NCBI GenBank assembly: GCA_013399115.1
Contig: VXAA01004286.1
Location: 62,922 to 126,921, forward strand
DNA: 64,000 bases
Reading direction: 5' to 3'
DNA from: Anseranas semipalmata
Taxonomy: Eukaryota; Chordata; Aves; Anseriformes; Anseranatidae
Shown: piece by piece, positions 24,301 to 37,965 of the stretch
How positions within the stretch are numbered: position 1 is the stretch's first letter
Layout of the letters: every line of letters starts with the position of its first letter
Notes under the pieces: model-generated
What the model saw: only the letters and a program-made list of their open reading frames with translations
What the model was told of the DNA's origin: nothing
Database searches by the model: none
Translations under genes and position numbers: made by a program

Positions 24301-26087
24301 CTTCTCCTAGCTGAACAAGACAACTGTCTTGAAGTAACTGTCTTGAAGGGAAAATATTACTGAGAATAAGCTGGAAGAATGTGAGCCACATTCTGTCCAA
24401 AAAATTTGCCTCATCCTCTCTCTACAACTTCAGAAGCTATCAAATCTCATTTCTTTCTTATAAACTAAGTTTTTTAGTTTTTTGGCTTTTTACGGATATT
24501 TTGACATCCTTTCTGGAGACTTTGTAATAATGCACAATGAGGTGAGCCAAATCTGACAATGAGGAGGTCGGGAATACTGGAAGGCAACATATGAGCTAAG
24601 ACCAAGGAAAGGATCTTTTCCACAACTTCCCACTAATTTTTCACATCACTAGGCAATGTGCAATGAGGTTATGCACAGAAGTTTGCAAATACGCTACATA
24701 TTGTTTTCCTAGCACATGCCACTCATTCTATGCATTGAAAAATAGAGGAGTCATGGCTGTCACTACTAGCACACCCTCCCTGTCCCCACCTGATGTGGAG
24801 AAAAGCTTGTGCTAAGCCTGACTGGATGCCTCCCATAGCCTTCCCATTTCTTTTGAACCTTTTCTCATCTTTCTGAATTCTAAAAAGCATGAAAGATATT
24901 CTCTCAGGCTTTCGTGGAATAAAAAGCAGGCCAAAAGTAGTGTATGTGGTTACAGCAATTCAACAAACTTGTTCTTCTAAGTTGTTTACCCACATTGTTT
25001 TTGCTGCTTGGTGGCAGGTTGCCATCTCTTTAGAGAAAGAAAGTGTATCTTCCAGTGTGTAGGTTCTACAACATGAAGTTAACAAAACATTCAGACACAT
25101 TTTAATCAATTTTTGTCACTTTTCAGCCATCTTGCTTCATGGGGCTTTTCCTTTGATCTCCAACAAGTTTCTTCTGACTCCTGACACAACATTATTTCTC
25201 ACGGAGAATTAGTCTAATCTGACAAAAGGCATTGGACTTTCATTACAATATTTCATGGGTTGAATATTTCAAAGGCATTATTGAGAGAGGGGTCATCAGA
25301 AGTGTTTGTCTTTCTCTGCACTTTATTGACTTTAAGGTTAGAATCATATGGAGGGCTGAGAATAACAGTGTTGGCTGAAGCAAGATAGAACAACTTCCCA
25401 CTTTTTAAAGTGCATTTTAATTATATTTTATTTTACACAATCACTTTGTCAGTTTGGAACTGTCTTATTTGACATGAAGCCAAGTTTTGCTTGACATGGC
25501 TTATTTTTTAGAATTAACAGTATTTGCATTAGGCAGGGAAAATTCTGCAAAACTTAGTCTGTCATTTCTTTGTATCACTGTGAAAGGGGGCTGACATTTT
25601 GCAGAGGTTTTGATTTCTGCTACAGCTGTGTAGTAATGGACTGACAGCTAGCCCTCTAGTTAATACTTTGGAATGAACCCCATGAACATTTATAGCCAGG
25701 GAACAGAAATATCATTTGTGGATGTATCATGATATGTGCATAGATAGTAAGTATCCATCACATTCACTTAGCTGTGAAATAAAACATGCATTTCTGAAAG
25801 TGTGGCGTTCTCACTCCGTTTGCTTTATAATACCCTGTGCAGAGAGTAACATGTAAAGCATAGGAAGTCCCTAAGCAGGGCCCTCCCCAGGCTGGCTCAG
25901 GGAACAAGGGTGCCTCAGGCTGTAATAAGCCATTGCCAGTCACCCTGGTTCTGTTCTCCCTGATCTTGCCCTGGAGCTGTACTGAGACCTTGCAGGTCCT
26001 CCCCAGCCAACTTAGGTTTCCAGCATGGGTGGAAGAGGGGCAGAAGAGGCAGGCAGATCATGGCAGAGCATGGCTAGGCTGAATGCT
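21312..26087. other. Unique non-coding sequence
   Basis: No gene, RNA gene or repeat family is recognised. Open frames are at most 85 codons. Composition is AT-rich throughout. Confidence 0.55.
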
Positions 26088-26228
26088 CTGGAGATATTCA
26101 AGACCCGTCTAGACGCCTACCTGTGCAACCTGCTCTAGGGAAACTGCTGTGGCACGGGTGTTGGACCCGATGATCTCTGGAGGTCCCTTCCAACTCCTAG
26201 AATTCTGTGAATCTGCGAATCTGTGAAT
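26088..26228 (+). mobile_element. CR1 LINE fragment, 3' end, plus strand
   Basis: The fragment reads GATATTCAAGACCCGTCTAG, CTGTGCAACCTGCTCTAGG, TTGGACCCGATGATCTCTGG and CCCTTCCAACTCCTAGAATT. It ends in decayed tandem copies of the ATTCTGTGA-like CR1 terminal repeat. It is 5'-truncated to about 140 bp. Confidence 0.92.
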
Positions 26229-28404
26229 TCGTGCACAAGGTAGGTATGAGCCTGAGGCACCAGGCATTCCACACCTCAGAGTTACATGGGAACTGGAGCA
26301 CTTTACAGAATGTGAGCCCTTCTGGGGTGAGGTTGTCCTTGAACAGGTCCCAGCCCTCCAGCAATATCAAATTGGCTGAGGGGCTAGGTGGGAAGGCGAT
26401 GGCTTGAAGGTCAAAGAGGCATATACAGAGAAATTCAGCTGCCCTGCCCAAAGCACTTTCCTTCTTTTTCCTCTCTCACCCCCCAGAGCTCCATTAATCC
26501 TCCCCATATCACCTCCTGGCCTTCTGAAACCCTGCAGACACGTGGCAGTGCCCTCCCACTGAGCCACCACCACTCTGAATTTTGCTGCTGTCACAGTGGG
26601 CTCTGCACTTTCTCTTTCTCTTACATTTGGCAGCTCCAAGCCAGCCAGAGCCAGGTTCCTCCATGGCACACAGGACACAGAAAGCTCTCCAAACTCCAGA
26701 GGTTCATGGTAGGGAGGGGAGGTAGCGGGAGAGGAGTAAAAACATTTAACTGAGATTAATCACAGTTCTGAAAATATGCATTTGCTGTGCTTCAAACTCT
26801 CACCCATGCACTCTGTTCAAACTAGGAGAAGAGTAATTGAATTTAATTGGAGATACGTTTGCCACTGTCTGTCCCCTACATGACACCGAGTCACCGTGCA
26901 CTATATGCCTTGGAGATGCGTGTTCCAAGCTGAAGGAAAAGAGCAGATAAATAAAGCAAAATATTTAACACTTTGAGTGGCATAATCATTTACTAGTGGG
27001 GAAAAAAAAAAAAAAAAAAGCTTTTCTCAAAAATAGCATTTGGTTTTACTTTGATTTTATGGTGGTGGTTTTCATGGTGGAAACACACACTGAGAAAATA
27101 TCTATACAATTCCTAAATGTAATAGATATGAGCTTTGAAACTAAAAATAATCCATGACCATTTTTCCTAAAAATTGTGGAAAGCTCTTCAGGGATCATAG
27201 GCCAGATTTGAAGCCAAAAAAAAAGAAGCGCACAGAAATTTGTCCTAACAGAAGAGGCTTTATATCTCTCTTTAGGAAACTCAAACTCCCAACTTGGAAG
27301 CCTTTAAACTGATTTAGTCTCTAATACTATTTTAAATCCTATCATTCTGCTGATGACCCACCCTCAAGGGCAAAAGTCATCTCTGTTCAATGGGTCAACT
27401 GGTAAGGCACGCAAGCCCTTTCTGACTTTACATGTTGACAAGAAAAGAAACCCATAGCAAAAGACAGAGAGAAGAAGTCTCCTTCATCTCTGGGCATTTG
27501 TATAAATGCATGTGCTGCTAATTTCTCAAGAAGCAGGAGTGCAGTCAAAAAGTAACACATGGAATGACTGATGGAAGGGAAAGAGCTCCCGCAGCTTCCT
27601 CTCAGACACTTTGGGTGTCTTGGTTTTTCAATGTAATTCTTCACATGTGAAACAACCCTCACACACAGCCCTCTCAGATGCTGCAGAACAGCCTCTGAAG
27701 TCAATCTACCTCTGTGTCTCCAAGCTCTAAAAGCTCAGTCTCAGCAGACAGCTGGACAGGAATCCGCTTTCCCAAGTGAGGAAGAGGAAAAGGACTAAGC
27801 TTTCTTTAATGCATGGAGTGTGTCCCCATGAGCTGAGCCTAATCCATCCTATCTTTTTCAGGGGCACATTATTCTTTCCAGTACCAAAACCTGCAAGCAT
27901 TTTCTGCAGAACTGGGAAGAACCATGGAAGAAATTCTTTTTAATGGCTGTTGACCTTGTCATGCAAGAGCAATATAGTCAGTGGAGTCGGGTGACCCAAT
28001 AACCACACACTGGTAGCTACTTTAGATTCAGCTGAACTGTCCTGTAAGCTGTGGGCTCAGTCCAGTTCCCTGCATGTAGAAGTGTAGTGCCGTTTGTGAT
28101 GTTCTTGGGGATCCCACCTGGCCACCAGCTGCCACTCCAGAAAGGCACACACTTCCAGCAGTTCCCATAACACATCTGCTAACTGCTTAAGAAGTCTCAG
28201 ATATCCAAGGGCATTTCAAAGAGTACCAGCTGACTGTACATAGGGCATTGACCTTCCATTGACTGTAACAGGACACATCTGCATTTAGACACTTGAACTG
28301 ATATACCCACCCTATGGAGTTGAATCCCAGCCCATCTGTGCCAGTAGTATCATCTGTGTGGCGCTACTGGCCTGTTGAGAAATGCAAGGTGATGTATCGT
28401 AAAC
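26229..28404. other. Unique non-coding sequence
   Basis: No gene is supported. A poly-A run lies at 27002-27019. A pair of overlapping frames at 26367-26753 (103 codons minus, 121 plus) shadow each other in a locally GC-richer patch and match nothing I know. Confidence 0.5.
27002..27019. repeat. Poly-A tract (A18)
   Basis: An uninterrupted A18 run with no recognisable retrocopy beside it. Confidence 0.9.
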
Positions 28405-28862
28405 CAGTGCTCAAACACCCTCTCGGTGAAGAACCTTTTCCTAACACCCAGCCTGAACCTCCCCTGTCACAGCTCCATGCCGTTCCCTCGGGTCCTGTCG
28501 CTGTCACCAGAGAGCAGAGACCAGTGCCTGCCCCTCCACTCCCCTCGTGAGGAAGCTGCAGGCCGCCATGAGGCCTCCCCTCAGCCTCCTCTTCTCTGGG
28601 CTGAACAAACCAAGGGACCTCAGCCGCTCCTCATACGTCTTGCCCTCTAGACCCTTCACCATCTTTGTTGCCCTCCTTTAGAGGCTGATAGTTTTATGTC
28701 CTTCTTATACTGTGGAGCCCAGAACTGCACACAACACTCGAGGTGAGGCTGCACCAGCGCAGAGCAGAGCAGGACAATCCCTTCCCTCAAACAGCTAGCA
28801 GTGCTGTGCCTGGTGCACCCCAGGACACGGTTGGCCCTCCTGGCTGCCAGGGCACAGAGTTG
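28405..28862 (-). mobile_element. CR1 LINE fragment, internal, minus strand
   Basis: The same subfamily as 18114-18541: CACCCTCTCGGTGAAGAACC, CCATGCCGTTCCCTCGGGTC, CTCATACGTCTTGCCCTCTA and GACACGGTTGGCCCTCCTGG. Unlike the other CR1s it lacks the 3' terminal repeat; it begins abruptly on the left about 200 bp inside the element. It extends further 5' than the 18.1 kb copy and stops at CCAGGGCACA, where LTR sequence follows. Confidence 0.9.
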
Positions 28863-29096
28863 TTTCTCTCACATTTTTCTCACTTCTTCCTCACACAGCT
28901 GTTGCTGTACAACATTTTTACTCTTTCTTAAATTTGTTATCACAGGGGTGCAACGAGTGTTGATGATGGGCTCAGCTTGGAGGAAGCTGGAACCAGCTCT
29001 GTCCAGCAAGGGGCAGCCCCTGGCCTCTTCTCACAGAAGCCTCTCCTGCAGCCCACCCCCTGCTACCAAAACCTTGCCACATAAACCCAATTAAAC
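28863..29096 (-). mobile_element. Truncated LTR, diverged relative of the 10.2 kb LTR
   Basis: On the minus strand the sequence starts near 29096 with GTTTAATTGGGTTTATGTGG and continues GCAAGGTTTTGGTAGCAGGG. It parallels the first roughly 235 bp of the solo LTR (GCTACCAAA...CTTGCCAC, GAGTTGTTTCTCTCAC) but differs at many positions, so it is a related subfamily. It is cut at its 3' side and abuts CR1 sequence of the same orientation. Confidence 0.78.
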
Positions 29097-32000
29097 GAGG
29101 TTGTAACTAATGAATAATCAAGACCCAAGTTCTCCCCTCACCTACTGCCCATCTGACCCTCATGCCTCACTGAGGCTCCCTCCTGTAAAAAGGCCTAATG
29201 AACAAGCAAGGACTATAAAGACTGCTTAAACCAGAAGCAAAAGATGACCTCACACTCCCTGGGAGCATCTGTTTTGCACTTATTTACACGTGCAATTTGA
29301 CAGCTATTATTTCCCATTTTTTATCATCCATTTTCAAGGAACAATTGTCAGTGTTCCTGGATCTTGCTTCAGCTGGCTGAGAAGCAGAGGAGATGGAAAG
29401 TAAGTTGGCAGATAGTGTCAACCCATGTTACAGCATTCCTGTATCCTGTTCCTTAAAGTAAAAATAACCTATTTTTCCACAAAAGGGAGACATAATCGAG
29501 GTAATAATACATTGAGATCAACTGTACATTACACTTCAGCAACACAGATCAGCAAATCCATTTCTGTTCCATAAATTGTACACTCAGAGTAGCACTTCTG
29601 ATTGTTCTGCTGAAGTTCAATGGTCATTTTTAAGATTTTCCAAAATTTGCAGGATGAAGATGTGTCTAGCAATTATATTCAAGGGGGCAATGCAGCTATC
29701 TGGAAAAGGGGTCCAGTTTGTCCACTGAGGAAAGACAGTGTCTGTGGGGACTGAGTCAGGTAATGAAATGAAGTGCCCTTGTAGGTAGGGACCATTGCAA
29801 CCATAGCACATGGCTCTTCCCAACAAAACAGGTTTCTTTGACTATGCCATCTCTAATATAAATATATATAAATATATGTTTATTTTTCTTAAAAATCACT
29901 TCTGGAACAAGACATGTCAATGCATTCATTTCCATTCCCAAAGTGAGGAAAGGAAGAGAGAACAAACAACACATGACAGATGTTATTCATATTACATAAA
30001 AAGCTCTTGAAGACATTCAGATACTAAGTGATACTATCTACAAAAATCTCAATAGAATAGACTTCACAATAGATATCACATGTGAAACATGGCCTAACAA
30101 GGAAGGTTGGTCAAGGCTTCCTTCACAAGCACTGCCTGCTTCGTGACTCATTGGTGGCGGTCCCATGCATTGAGGACAGCACAGGAACATCTCCGTTCCA
30201 CAAATGGACCACATGCACAGGTGGGCACACACAAGGCATGGGAGCTGTGATGCGGGTGTGTTAAAAGTCTGTTATCTGGAGAAGATCAAATGCTGTTTTT
30301 CTCACATCCCCCTGAAGCATTCTGAATTTGGGGGAAATGCACTCCACAAGGTTCTGGGGAATCAGACTTGGCTGGTGTCCCTACAAGACCTTACTCAGAA
30401 AGCAGCCTGTGTTGAACACTTGTCCACCATATGTTAGAACCAAATAGGATTTGTAGAGAGAATTCCTCTTATTAGACAGCTGGAAAACACAGCAAAGATT
30501 CTAGGCCCACAGGCTGCCTTTCCTACTCAGGACAGCAGCCACAAACTTCAAGCAAAGCACAGGCTGGAAACAACTAAGTTTTACATGTTAATGTTAGTCC
30601 AGTAGCTGACTTCAGAGGAAAGGTAGCTGGTATTTGGAGAGCCAAGGAGGAGTGTTAGCAAAAGATAGTAAGGTTAACAGAGTGAAAGCCAAATAATTAT
30701 CACCTGAGGGACACAACCATTGTAGCACTGGGGAGGAGGAAAGCCATAATATGACATAGATTCCAAATCTTTTTAGTATTCAGCAGGATTTTGAATGTTA
30801 TTATCTTGACTTGTCTTTTGAAAATATCTTGCTATTACTGTAAAGAAAAAAAAAGGAATTTAATGATTTCACTTTTTTCAGATGAAATAAAAGCTCATAA
30901 TGAAATAAATCCTTCAAAACAGTTATGCTGATTTTTTTTATCTTCTTGCCAACCCTTACAAAAAATCAACAGGGTTGATCCTATTTCCATTGAAGTCAAC
31001 AACAAAAACCTGTAACAGCTTCAGTAGGAAGAGGATTAGACTCTGAATTAGGACCAAGAACACTGTTCGCCCACCTGTCCCAAACACTGCTCCATCTGAA
31101 AGATCAAAACCAATACCATCTAGAACAGCTGACTTTTACTTAAGCAATCTTTTATAACATTAATGGCAACCCCTTATACATCCATTGTGGATAATATTTA
31201 ATTCTGGTAGATACACAGCAGTTTGGAAGCAGTAGATTAATATTCTTGCTACACTATTTGCCTTTCCAGTGTGTGCATTTTTTTTTTTTTAGTTAGAATT
31301 GACTTTTTAACAAGAAGAATGTTTATGACTGAGTCAAGTGAGAACAGATGTACGCAAAAGCACACCAATAATTCTTTCTTGCTACCCTGGTCCCTTGGAA
31401 CAGTCAATAACATCACCTTTTCACGTCAATCCCCATATTGCATCAGATCCATGCACAAGATCTGGGAACCATCTCCAAGTGCTGAGCTGGCACTTTCCCT
31501 CCTGCCTTGTATCTCATCAAATTATTTTTCTTTCCAAAACTCTTTATCTTTCTGTCCTGAAAGAAACTATGTGAGCTTTGATAAGATGCATACTAGGAGT
31601 GTGAACTGCTGAGGCTAGCAGCCCGCTGGAACTGGCTAAAGCCTTAGAGTGATGTTGCCAAGTCTTGAAGAAACAGGCTGGGTTTTTGCTGCTGGTCATG
31701 AGACAGGATAGTAAGGATGAAGTAGTTACCAAAAAGGGGTACTTTTATCCTGAGAATTATAAAATTTGGGTTTGTACACAAGTCAAAAGGGACTTCAACC
31801 AACTCTGATCTGGTTGTGTGGGTTCTCAACTTGTTGCTTTTTGTGGTCTTTAAATCTTGCAAATTCAAACCCATCTATCTGGATGCTAGAAGCCAGAGCA
31901 GTGAAAGCAAAGAAACTTTTCAGGACTAAGGGAAGAAATTTAAACCAATATAAGAGGTCTGTTCAAGACTGAAGCTAAAGAGTTTTTATCTGAAAGTGTT

Positions 32001-32375
32001 TAAAAATTACAAAAGAAAAAGTCTGGAGTGTCCTTTGGTTCCACATGAGGTCAGCAGATTTTCTCATATCTTCTCTTTTTCCAGATGAACTAATTTGTCC
32101 TCAAGTAAAAGATTCTCACTGAATATTGGAAATGTTTCTAAACACATCACTGCCATTGCCAAAACTGAAAATCCTGGGCTTCAGCTTGGATATGTCCTTT
32201 ATGAGCTTCACATATTCTCAGAATGTTATAGCATCATAATGTTCAAGAAATGTAATGATCCAAAAAGAGAAGAGTAGAAAAAAGGAACTAAAATTGCATT
32301 TAATTTATTTTGTGACTCCTTCAAACAGTCAAAATAAGACAATGTTACCTATGATTACTCTAACTCTAACCTTTG
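29097..32375. other. Unique non-coding sequence
   Basis: No gene or known repeat is recognised. Open frames reach 113 codons (31271-31612, plus) without recognisable content. Confidence 0.55.
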
Positions 32376-32735
32376 GAAGGAAGAGCAGGCCACTCAGAAG
32401 GACTACAAAGATGTCATGAGGTTGTGCAGGGAGAAAATTAGAAAGGCCAAACCCCAGCTTGAGCTCAATCTGGCTATTGCTGGTAAAGATAATAAAAAAT
32501 GTTTTTATAAAAACATAAACAAGAAAAGGAGAACCAATGAAAATCTCCATCATTTATTGGATATGGGGGGAAAGATAGTGATGAGAGATGAGGAAAAGGC
32601 TGAGGTACTTAATGCCTTCTTTGCCTCAGTCTTTAGTAGTAAGACCATTTGTTCTCAGCTGACTAGAGCTGGGTCTTCTCCATCCGAAAAAAAAAACTTG
32701 CTAGACTACTGTCTCATCAGGTTCAATTACTGATT
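32376..32735 (+). mobile_element. CR1 LINE ORF2 fragment upstream of the reverse transcriptase domain
   Basis: The plus strand translates to the CR1 linker between endonuclease and reverse transcriptase: LWKEEQATQKDYKDVMRLCR, then REKIRKAKPQLELNLA, NKKCFYKNINKKRR and EKAEVLNAFFASVFSSK. These motifs are typical of CR1-type ORF2. The frame stays open for about 105 codons and then runs into an A10 tract and unrelated sequence. It is both 5'- and 3'-truncated relative to a full element, so it is non-functional. Confidence 0.85.
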
Positions 32736-32749
32736 GTATATCTTTCATT

Positions 32750-32880
32750 TATAGTGGCCATATATGTTGCAATGTCCATATGCTCTCCTCTAGACATCTT
32801 CTTTTGTCTGCTGTCAGAAACAGGATACTGAGCTAAGTGGACCTTCGGTCCAGCTCAGCTTGACCACTTATGTTGCAGGA
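32750..32880 (+). mobile_element. Ancient CR1-type 3' end relic
   Basis: The sequence CTGTCAGAAACAGGATACTG is followed by AGCTAAGTGGACCTTCGGTC, then CCAGCTCAGCTTGACC and CTTATGTTG. This matches the remembered 3' end of old amniote CR1 elements (turtle/crocodile type), where a tract like GATACTGGGCTAGATGGACC precedes TTGGTCTGACCCAGTATGGC. It lies 15 bp after the ORF2 piece above in the same orientation, so both could be one internally deleted old element. Confidence 0.6.
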
Positions 32881-33970
32881 GTTCTCAATGAACTCCAGAC
32901 AATACTAATAGCAAGAAGCTTGCTTGTAAAACTGCTGTTGCAGCTCCCCCCTCCCCGCCCCCTGGGCTGGCCATTCTATTCCTGGTACTACTGTTGCTGC
33001 CTTTTTCACTGTGCAAATAACATTAAAATAATTAAAACCAGTAATTAAAAAAAAAAATGCATATCCTAGTGGACAATGATTTATTGATAGGTCACTGGCC
33101 TGCTTCTGGACTGAACTAAACAAGGCAAGTGTGTGGAAGCTTTGCATCATCAAGATTTTCACTCTCAAACTTCCAAATTTTCCACATTTTATGCAACCAA
33201 ATAATAAAGGGTAATTTACAGACAAGGATTTACAAGACACCTTCAGGATCTCAATCTTTGACATTTCTGATGAACAACGCCTTAAACCTGGGGTTGTCAC
33301 TTCATTGCTGGTTTTGAAAGTTCATGATCCCAATTACTTTGTAATATTCTCTTTTTTATTTTGTTTCTAAGGGATCTATCATATTCAAGATCCTGAACTT
33401 TCCCCTTTCATTAGGAGAAAGAGAGCAAGAAAATAAATTTATCGACCACGTTTTTCTTTCTCAACCCACATATGCTTCTGAGTATTTTCACTACATTTGA
33501 CATTTCAGCTGATCAATCTCAGCCTGCAGAAGTGACCATTCAGTCTATAAAATGAATGGATAAAAATGGGGCACAGCTAACAAGCATTTCCTCAGAAGTG
33601 TTTGCCTACAGATGTTTTCTCTTTAGATTTTAAATAGATATTACCCATAAAGTTCATTGTCTTCCTTTTCTTAAAATCACTATTTATCACCACCAAAACA
33701 TCTTTTCCCTGCTGCCTTCTAGCAAGATCTATGATACTTTACAGTGGCTGAGGCTCTGGCTAGTCTCCAAAATTTTACAGCTATAGTTCAGTACCAGACA
33801 CTTCAATGAATCAAAACATAAGTTTCAGTGAGAAAATAGAAATTAGCTCAGTACGTTCATTTTTTTTCCATATGCCTCTTGTTCTACATGGATTATGAGT
33901 GCCACAAGCCCAAACAGACCTACTTGCTACAGTAACAGTGAATAACATGTGTCTTTTCAAGAAGACACAA

Positions 33971-34011
33971 NNNNNNNNNNNNNNNNNNNNNNNNNNNNNN
34001 NNNNNNNNNNN
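33971..34011. other. Assembly gap (41 N)
   Basis: Forty-one undetermined bases. The flanks are unrelated unique sequence with no obvious collapsed repeat, so the true gap size is unknown. Confidence 0.99.
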
Positions 34012-35820
34012 GAAGTAGTTTTGCTAAGTTTATTTTACTGTAAACCTGCATGTTTCTTAAATGCATATTTCACTAGTTTGCTATTCCTATGATCATAAGG
34101 TTAATGCTTAATTCCTGAAATATATATATATATTAATTGTAAGGCAAATCATGTATTTGTTCTAGGAAGAGGAGGTAAAGATTCATTCCAAATCAAAGAA
34201 AGTGTTTGTTAAACAAAAAATATGTTAGCTGTGGTAACAGTCTCATACCTGTGTAGCAGATCTTCCAGACAGTCTGTATGAATTGTTGTGCTCCTCCAGA
34301 AATGCTCTTTTTCAAATATGAGATATTTTTAAACACTGTTATAAAAATATTTTAAATATATTATAAATACATTATTTCTGATAACAGACACTTCACTGAG
34401 GACAAGTTTCCCCCAAACCTAATGGCAAAGTCTTGATTCAGTGGTCATAATTAGTCCAGAAGCTGCTAAAAGGAAAATGTATTTGCACAAACATTCATCC
34501 AGACTTACAAGGAACAGACGTATGAATATTATCATTTGTGTAAAAACAACTCTCAAGCAGAAGAAAGACAAAAATATAACAAAAGAATTGTTCTCTGCCA
34601 ATTATTGTTATTTCTCCTTCTGCTATTTTTAGTCTGAGAAAAGGGGTTGAACTTGTTCAGAAACATACAAGAGTGAACACTGAAAAATGAACAAAGGAAA
34701 AACTAATGTTTTTTTTTTTTAAGGAAATTCTGTCCTGGAGATTTGGAAGAGAAAGCTCACAGATTTACTTATAGAATAACTTTCCATTTTTAAGAAACCT
34801 GTTCTCTATGACTGCAGTACGTTACAATTAACTCATTCCTCCAAGAAGCTTGTGATCCTGTGGTAGGATGGGTTTGTTTGCATATTCCTTTCAGCCCTTA
34901 AGTCATCCCTCAGTCCTGCTCTCTGTGTGCCAGAGGACTCCCTGCTGCTGCCCAGGGCTTCCCTGGAAATCTCCACCAACAGGAGCTTTCTGAAAGATAG
35001 CAAGCCACAGCAATAAGCTTCATTCCAGTCCATGTGGCTTTTCCTGACACATCATGGAGAGAAGTTCAGTGTGTCAAACATCCCCCCTTCACCTCTGTCT
35101 CCAGGCCAGTCTGCTTTTTCCAAGACCCCCCAGGAGATGCTGGGATCTTTGTGATCTTTCTTTGCAAAAAATGGGGAGGTACAGAAAAGGAGGTCCCCTC
35201 CTTGGAGCTCCATGGGGCACAGTCTGCTGCCTGCTCACCACAACTGTGATTTTCATTGGCTTTAGCAAACTCTCCCAGATCAATAACAGCAGGCTTTGAG
35301 TAGAGGCAGAAAGAGCACAGAAAGCTGACCTGGAAATAGCTTTCAGATTTCTAAGATAATCAATAGGAATAAACAGCTTCAGGGCATAAAGATAAGATTA
35401 AAGTTGCACAATATAGTGAATAAGATTCAAGGGCAAAACAGGGATTTACAGAGCCTTCCAACAATAGCTCACCCCATCTGCATCTAAAAGTGCAAGTCAA
35501 GCCCTTTCTTTCCAAAGCAATTTTCTGCTTTTTGCTGTTCCCTGAATATCCAAAAAAACAATGATTTCAGCAAGCAAAATCCTGTTCTCTGTCCCAGTGG
35601 TGACACAACATACCTCAGTGGAGTTGCTGTGTATTTGCAGCAGCAGAGGACCCCAACCCACCAGCACGTTGATGGTCAGACATAGGTTATTAAACCTACA
35701 TAATGCCAGTGTTTCTTATGGGACTTTCAAGTGCCTGAAGCCAAGCATGTGATTAAACAGTTCACTGAACTGTCATCTCTCTGCCTGTCAGCTTTGACAC
35801 TGTATGGCAGGAATGCATTC

Positions 35821-35884
35821 AAAAAAAAAAAAANCTGATGTAAACCAATACAAACTCATAAGTGATCAAAAAAAAAAAAAAAAA
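35821..35884. repeat. Two poly-A tracts, A13 and A17, with an N
   Basis: A13 (35821-35833) is followed by an N and 33 bp of other sequence, then A17 (35868-35884). The N shows that base calling struggled here, so tract lengths are uncertain. Confidence 0.85.
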
Positions 35885-37965
35885 GATATTTTATATTCTC
35901 AACTCACACATGAAGGGAAATGTTCCTACAGCTATTTTCCCACTGTAATTCTGATGAGGGCTATACTTAAATAACTGGTTGCAGGCCCAAGTGTATGCAT
36001 GTTTACAAAACACCGTGATGACATGAAAAAATGAGGAGGGGAGTGCAGAAACTAAGGAGAAAAGAGTTTTCATTGTGACTAGAGGTGTGGGTATTTCTAG
36101 GACTGTGACAAAAGAGATGGGATGGGAAATGGTATGCAAAAGAATTGCATTTATGCCTTGTTCCAAGCTGTTTCTGTCACTAGATTCAAGGTAGATTAAT
36201 TTCCCTTTCTGTAGTACTTACTATTTTGCTGTGGTGTTTCCTATTCTGAGTTATTTTTACCCAAGTTTTCATCAACATCATTTCAAGAAGAATAGTAAAT
36301 AAAACTTATCGCTGAGCTCTACAGCATTCAGTGTTTCACTCAAAGACTTTATGAAGGAAATTTTTTTTCACTACAAATATAAGATTGATTCTGATAAGTT
36401 TAATAAAAAGGCTGCATGAAAAATAGTGCCTACACATTTGTTGTGAATGTGCAAAGAAGGAAGAGGCAGCAAAGAAGAGAATTTTATTGTTAGGCTGCCT
36501 TTTAGCAGTGAGAAAGAAAAACACAGACATTAAAATTCTTCTCATCCAGCTTTTGGTAGCTAAAAATTAGATGTCTAAATCTCAGCTAATCTCCCTTGAC
36601 TCCCTGGAACCAGTGAAGAAAATAAGTATCTCCACAAGGTAAGCCATCTCATCCCAAAGTATGCATAGGTAGAGTATATCCCAAGCCAAATGGCTTCTCT
36701 CATATGCAAACCTTAGGGTAAGATTACTCTCCCTGGGGAGTGTCTACCTCTTTCCATTGGAAATAGGGAGAAATTACAAGATAGATTCTCTTCAAGAGAA
36801 TTTTTCATCCTTTCGAAGTCATTTGTTTAGTTTTGTTCCATTTGTTGTGTCAAATTCCTTTCTCTTGTGGATTAACCTGATCTCATTTAAGATCATCTCA
36901 GAGTCAGACAGTCGTGTCTGTTTAGATACGCCTAAAAAATAAAGCCAGTGCAGTTCCTATTTCAGTCACCATTTTTGAAGCACTTGCACAAAGAAGATAG
37001 CTGTGGGGAAGACCCTGATTCTGTACCTGCTGCCAAAGGACAACCACAGGGAGCACCAAAAAGCCAACAAGAAGGAGGTAGCCACAGTATCCTTGCATTG
37101 CAGTTGCATGGTCTTCTGGGTTGCAGTTGTATAATGTCCTGCTTTCTGTAGGCAGCATCAACATACTCTGGAGAAGTACCCTGGTTCCTTCTACTAGCTT
37201 AAGTTGGTAATGTCAATCAATCCTCATACCCGCTCCTGAAATCTGGATTAATTATTTAGGTATTTAAATGTGCAACTAGGATCCTAACTGCAATCACCTG
37301 TCTTATTAAAAATTCCAGTACGGATTTTAGCATTTTATTTATTCATGCCTGGCAATGATTTCCACAACCAGTAGGTTGTGGAGGTTAGAAGTTCAATGCA
37401 ACAGTGTGTGTTCAGGATACAGGCTTTCCAGGCTGACTCCTTCATCTCTAGCTCTGAAGCAGAAAATGTGCAAATGTAGAGATAAGCAGCAGACAGTGGA
37501 GATAAGAGGTACTGAGCATTGTCTGAAATATCAGGGTCAGTAAAATAAAGCAAATGTAAATATTGAAAAGGATGTTTAAAAATTAAAATATAACATTATC
37601 TCATTTGTAACTACTATATGTAAAATGATAAGGGTGATATTTAAACCAGCACAAAGAATGAAAAGTTAATGAGCACCAGCCCATTTGAATACATTTTGCT
37701 AAATTTAAATTACTTCAGTATTAACAACTATCTTTAAAAAAAAAGAGGTAAAATACCATTGACCTGAATGTAGAAGCTCTTTCATTTAATTCATCTTAAT
37801 TGTGCTTTTTGCTACTGAAGGAAATAGGATTATGGAAATTGGCAGTGCACAGAGAAAAATTCTTAAATCAAAATAGATTTATCAAAAGGATTTAACTTGG
37901 AAAATGAAACATTAGTCCTGAAATTTTCTCAATGAAAGGAAGAAAATGGGTTTTGCTGTTTAATT

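Noticed and set aside
36922..37164. 80-codon minus-strand frame with a hydrophobic segment resembling a membrane protein
   Set aside because: Short, single frame, no family resemblance. One hydrophobic run is expected by chance among this many frames.
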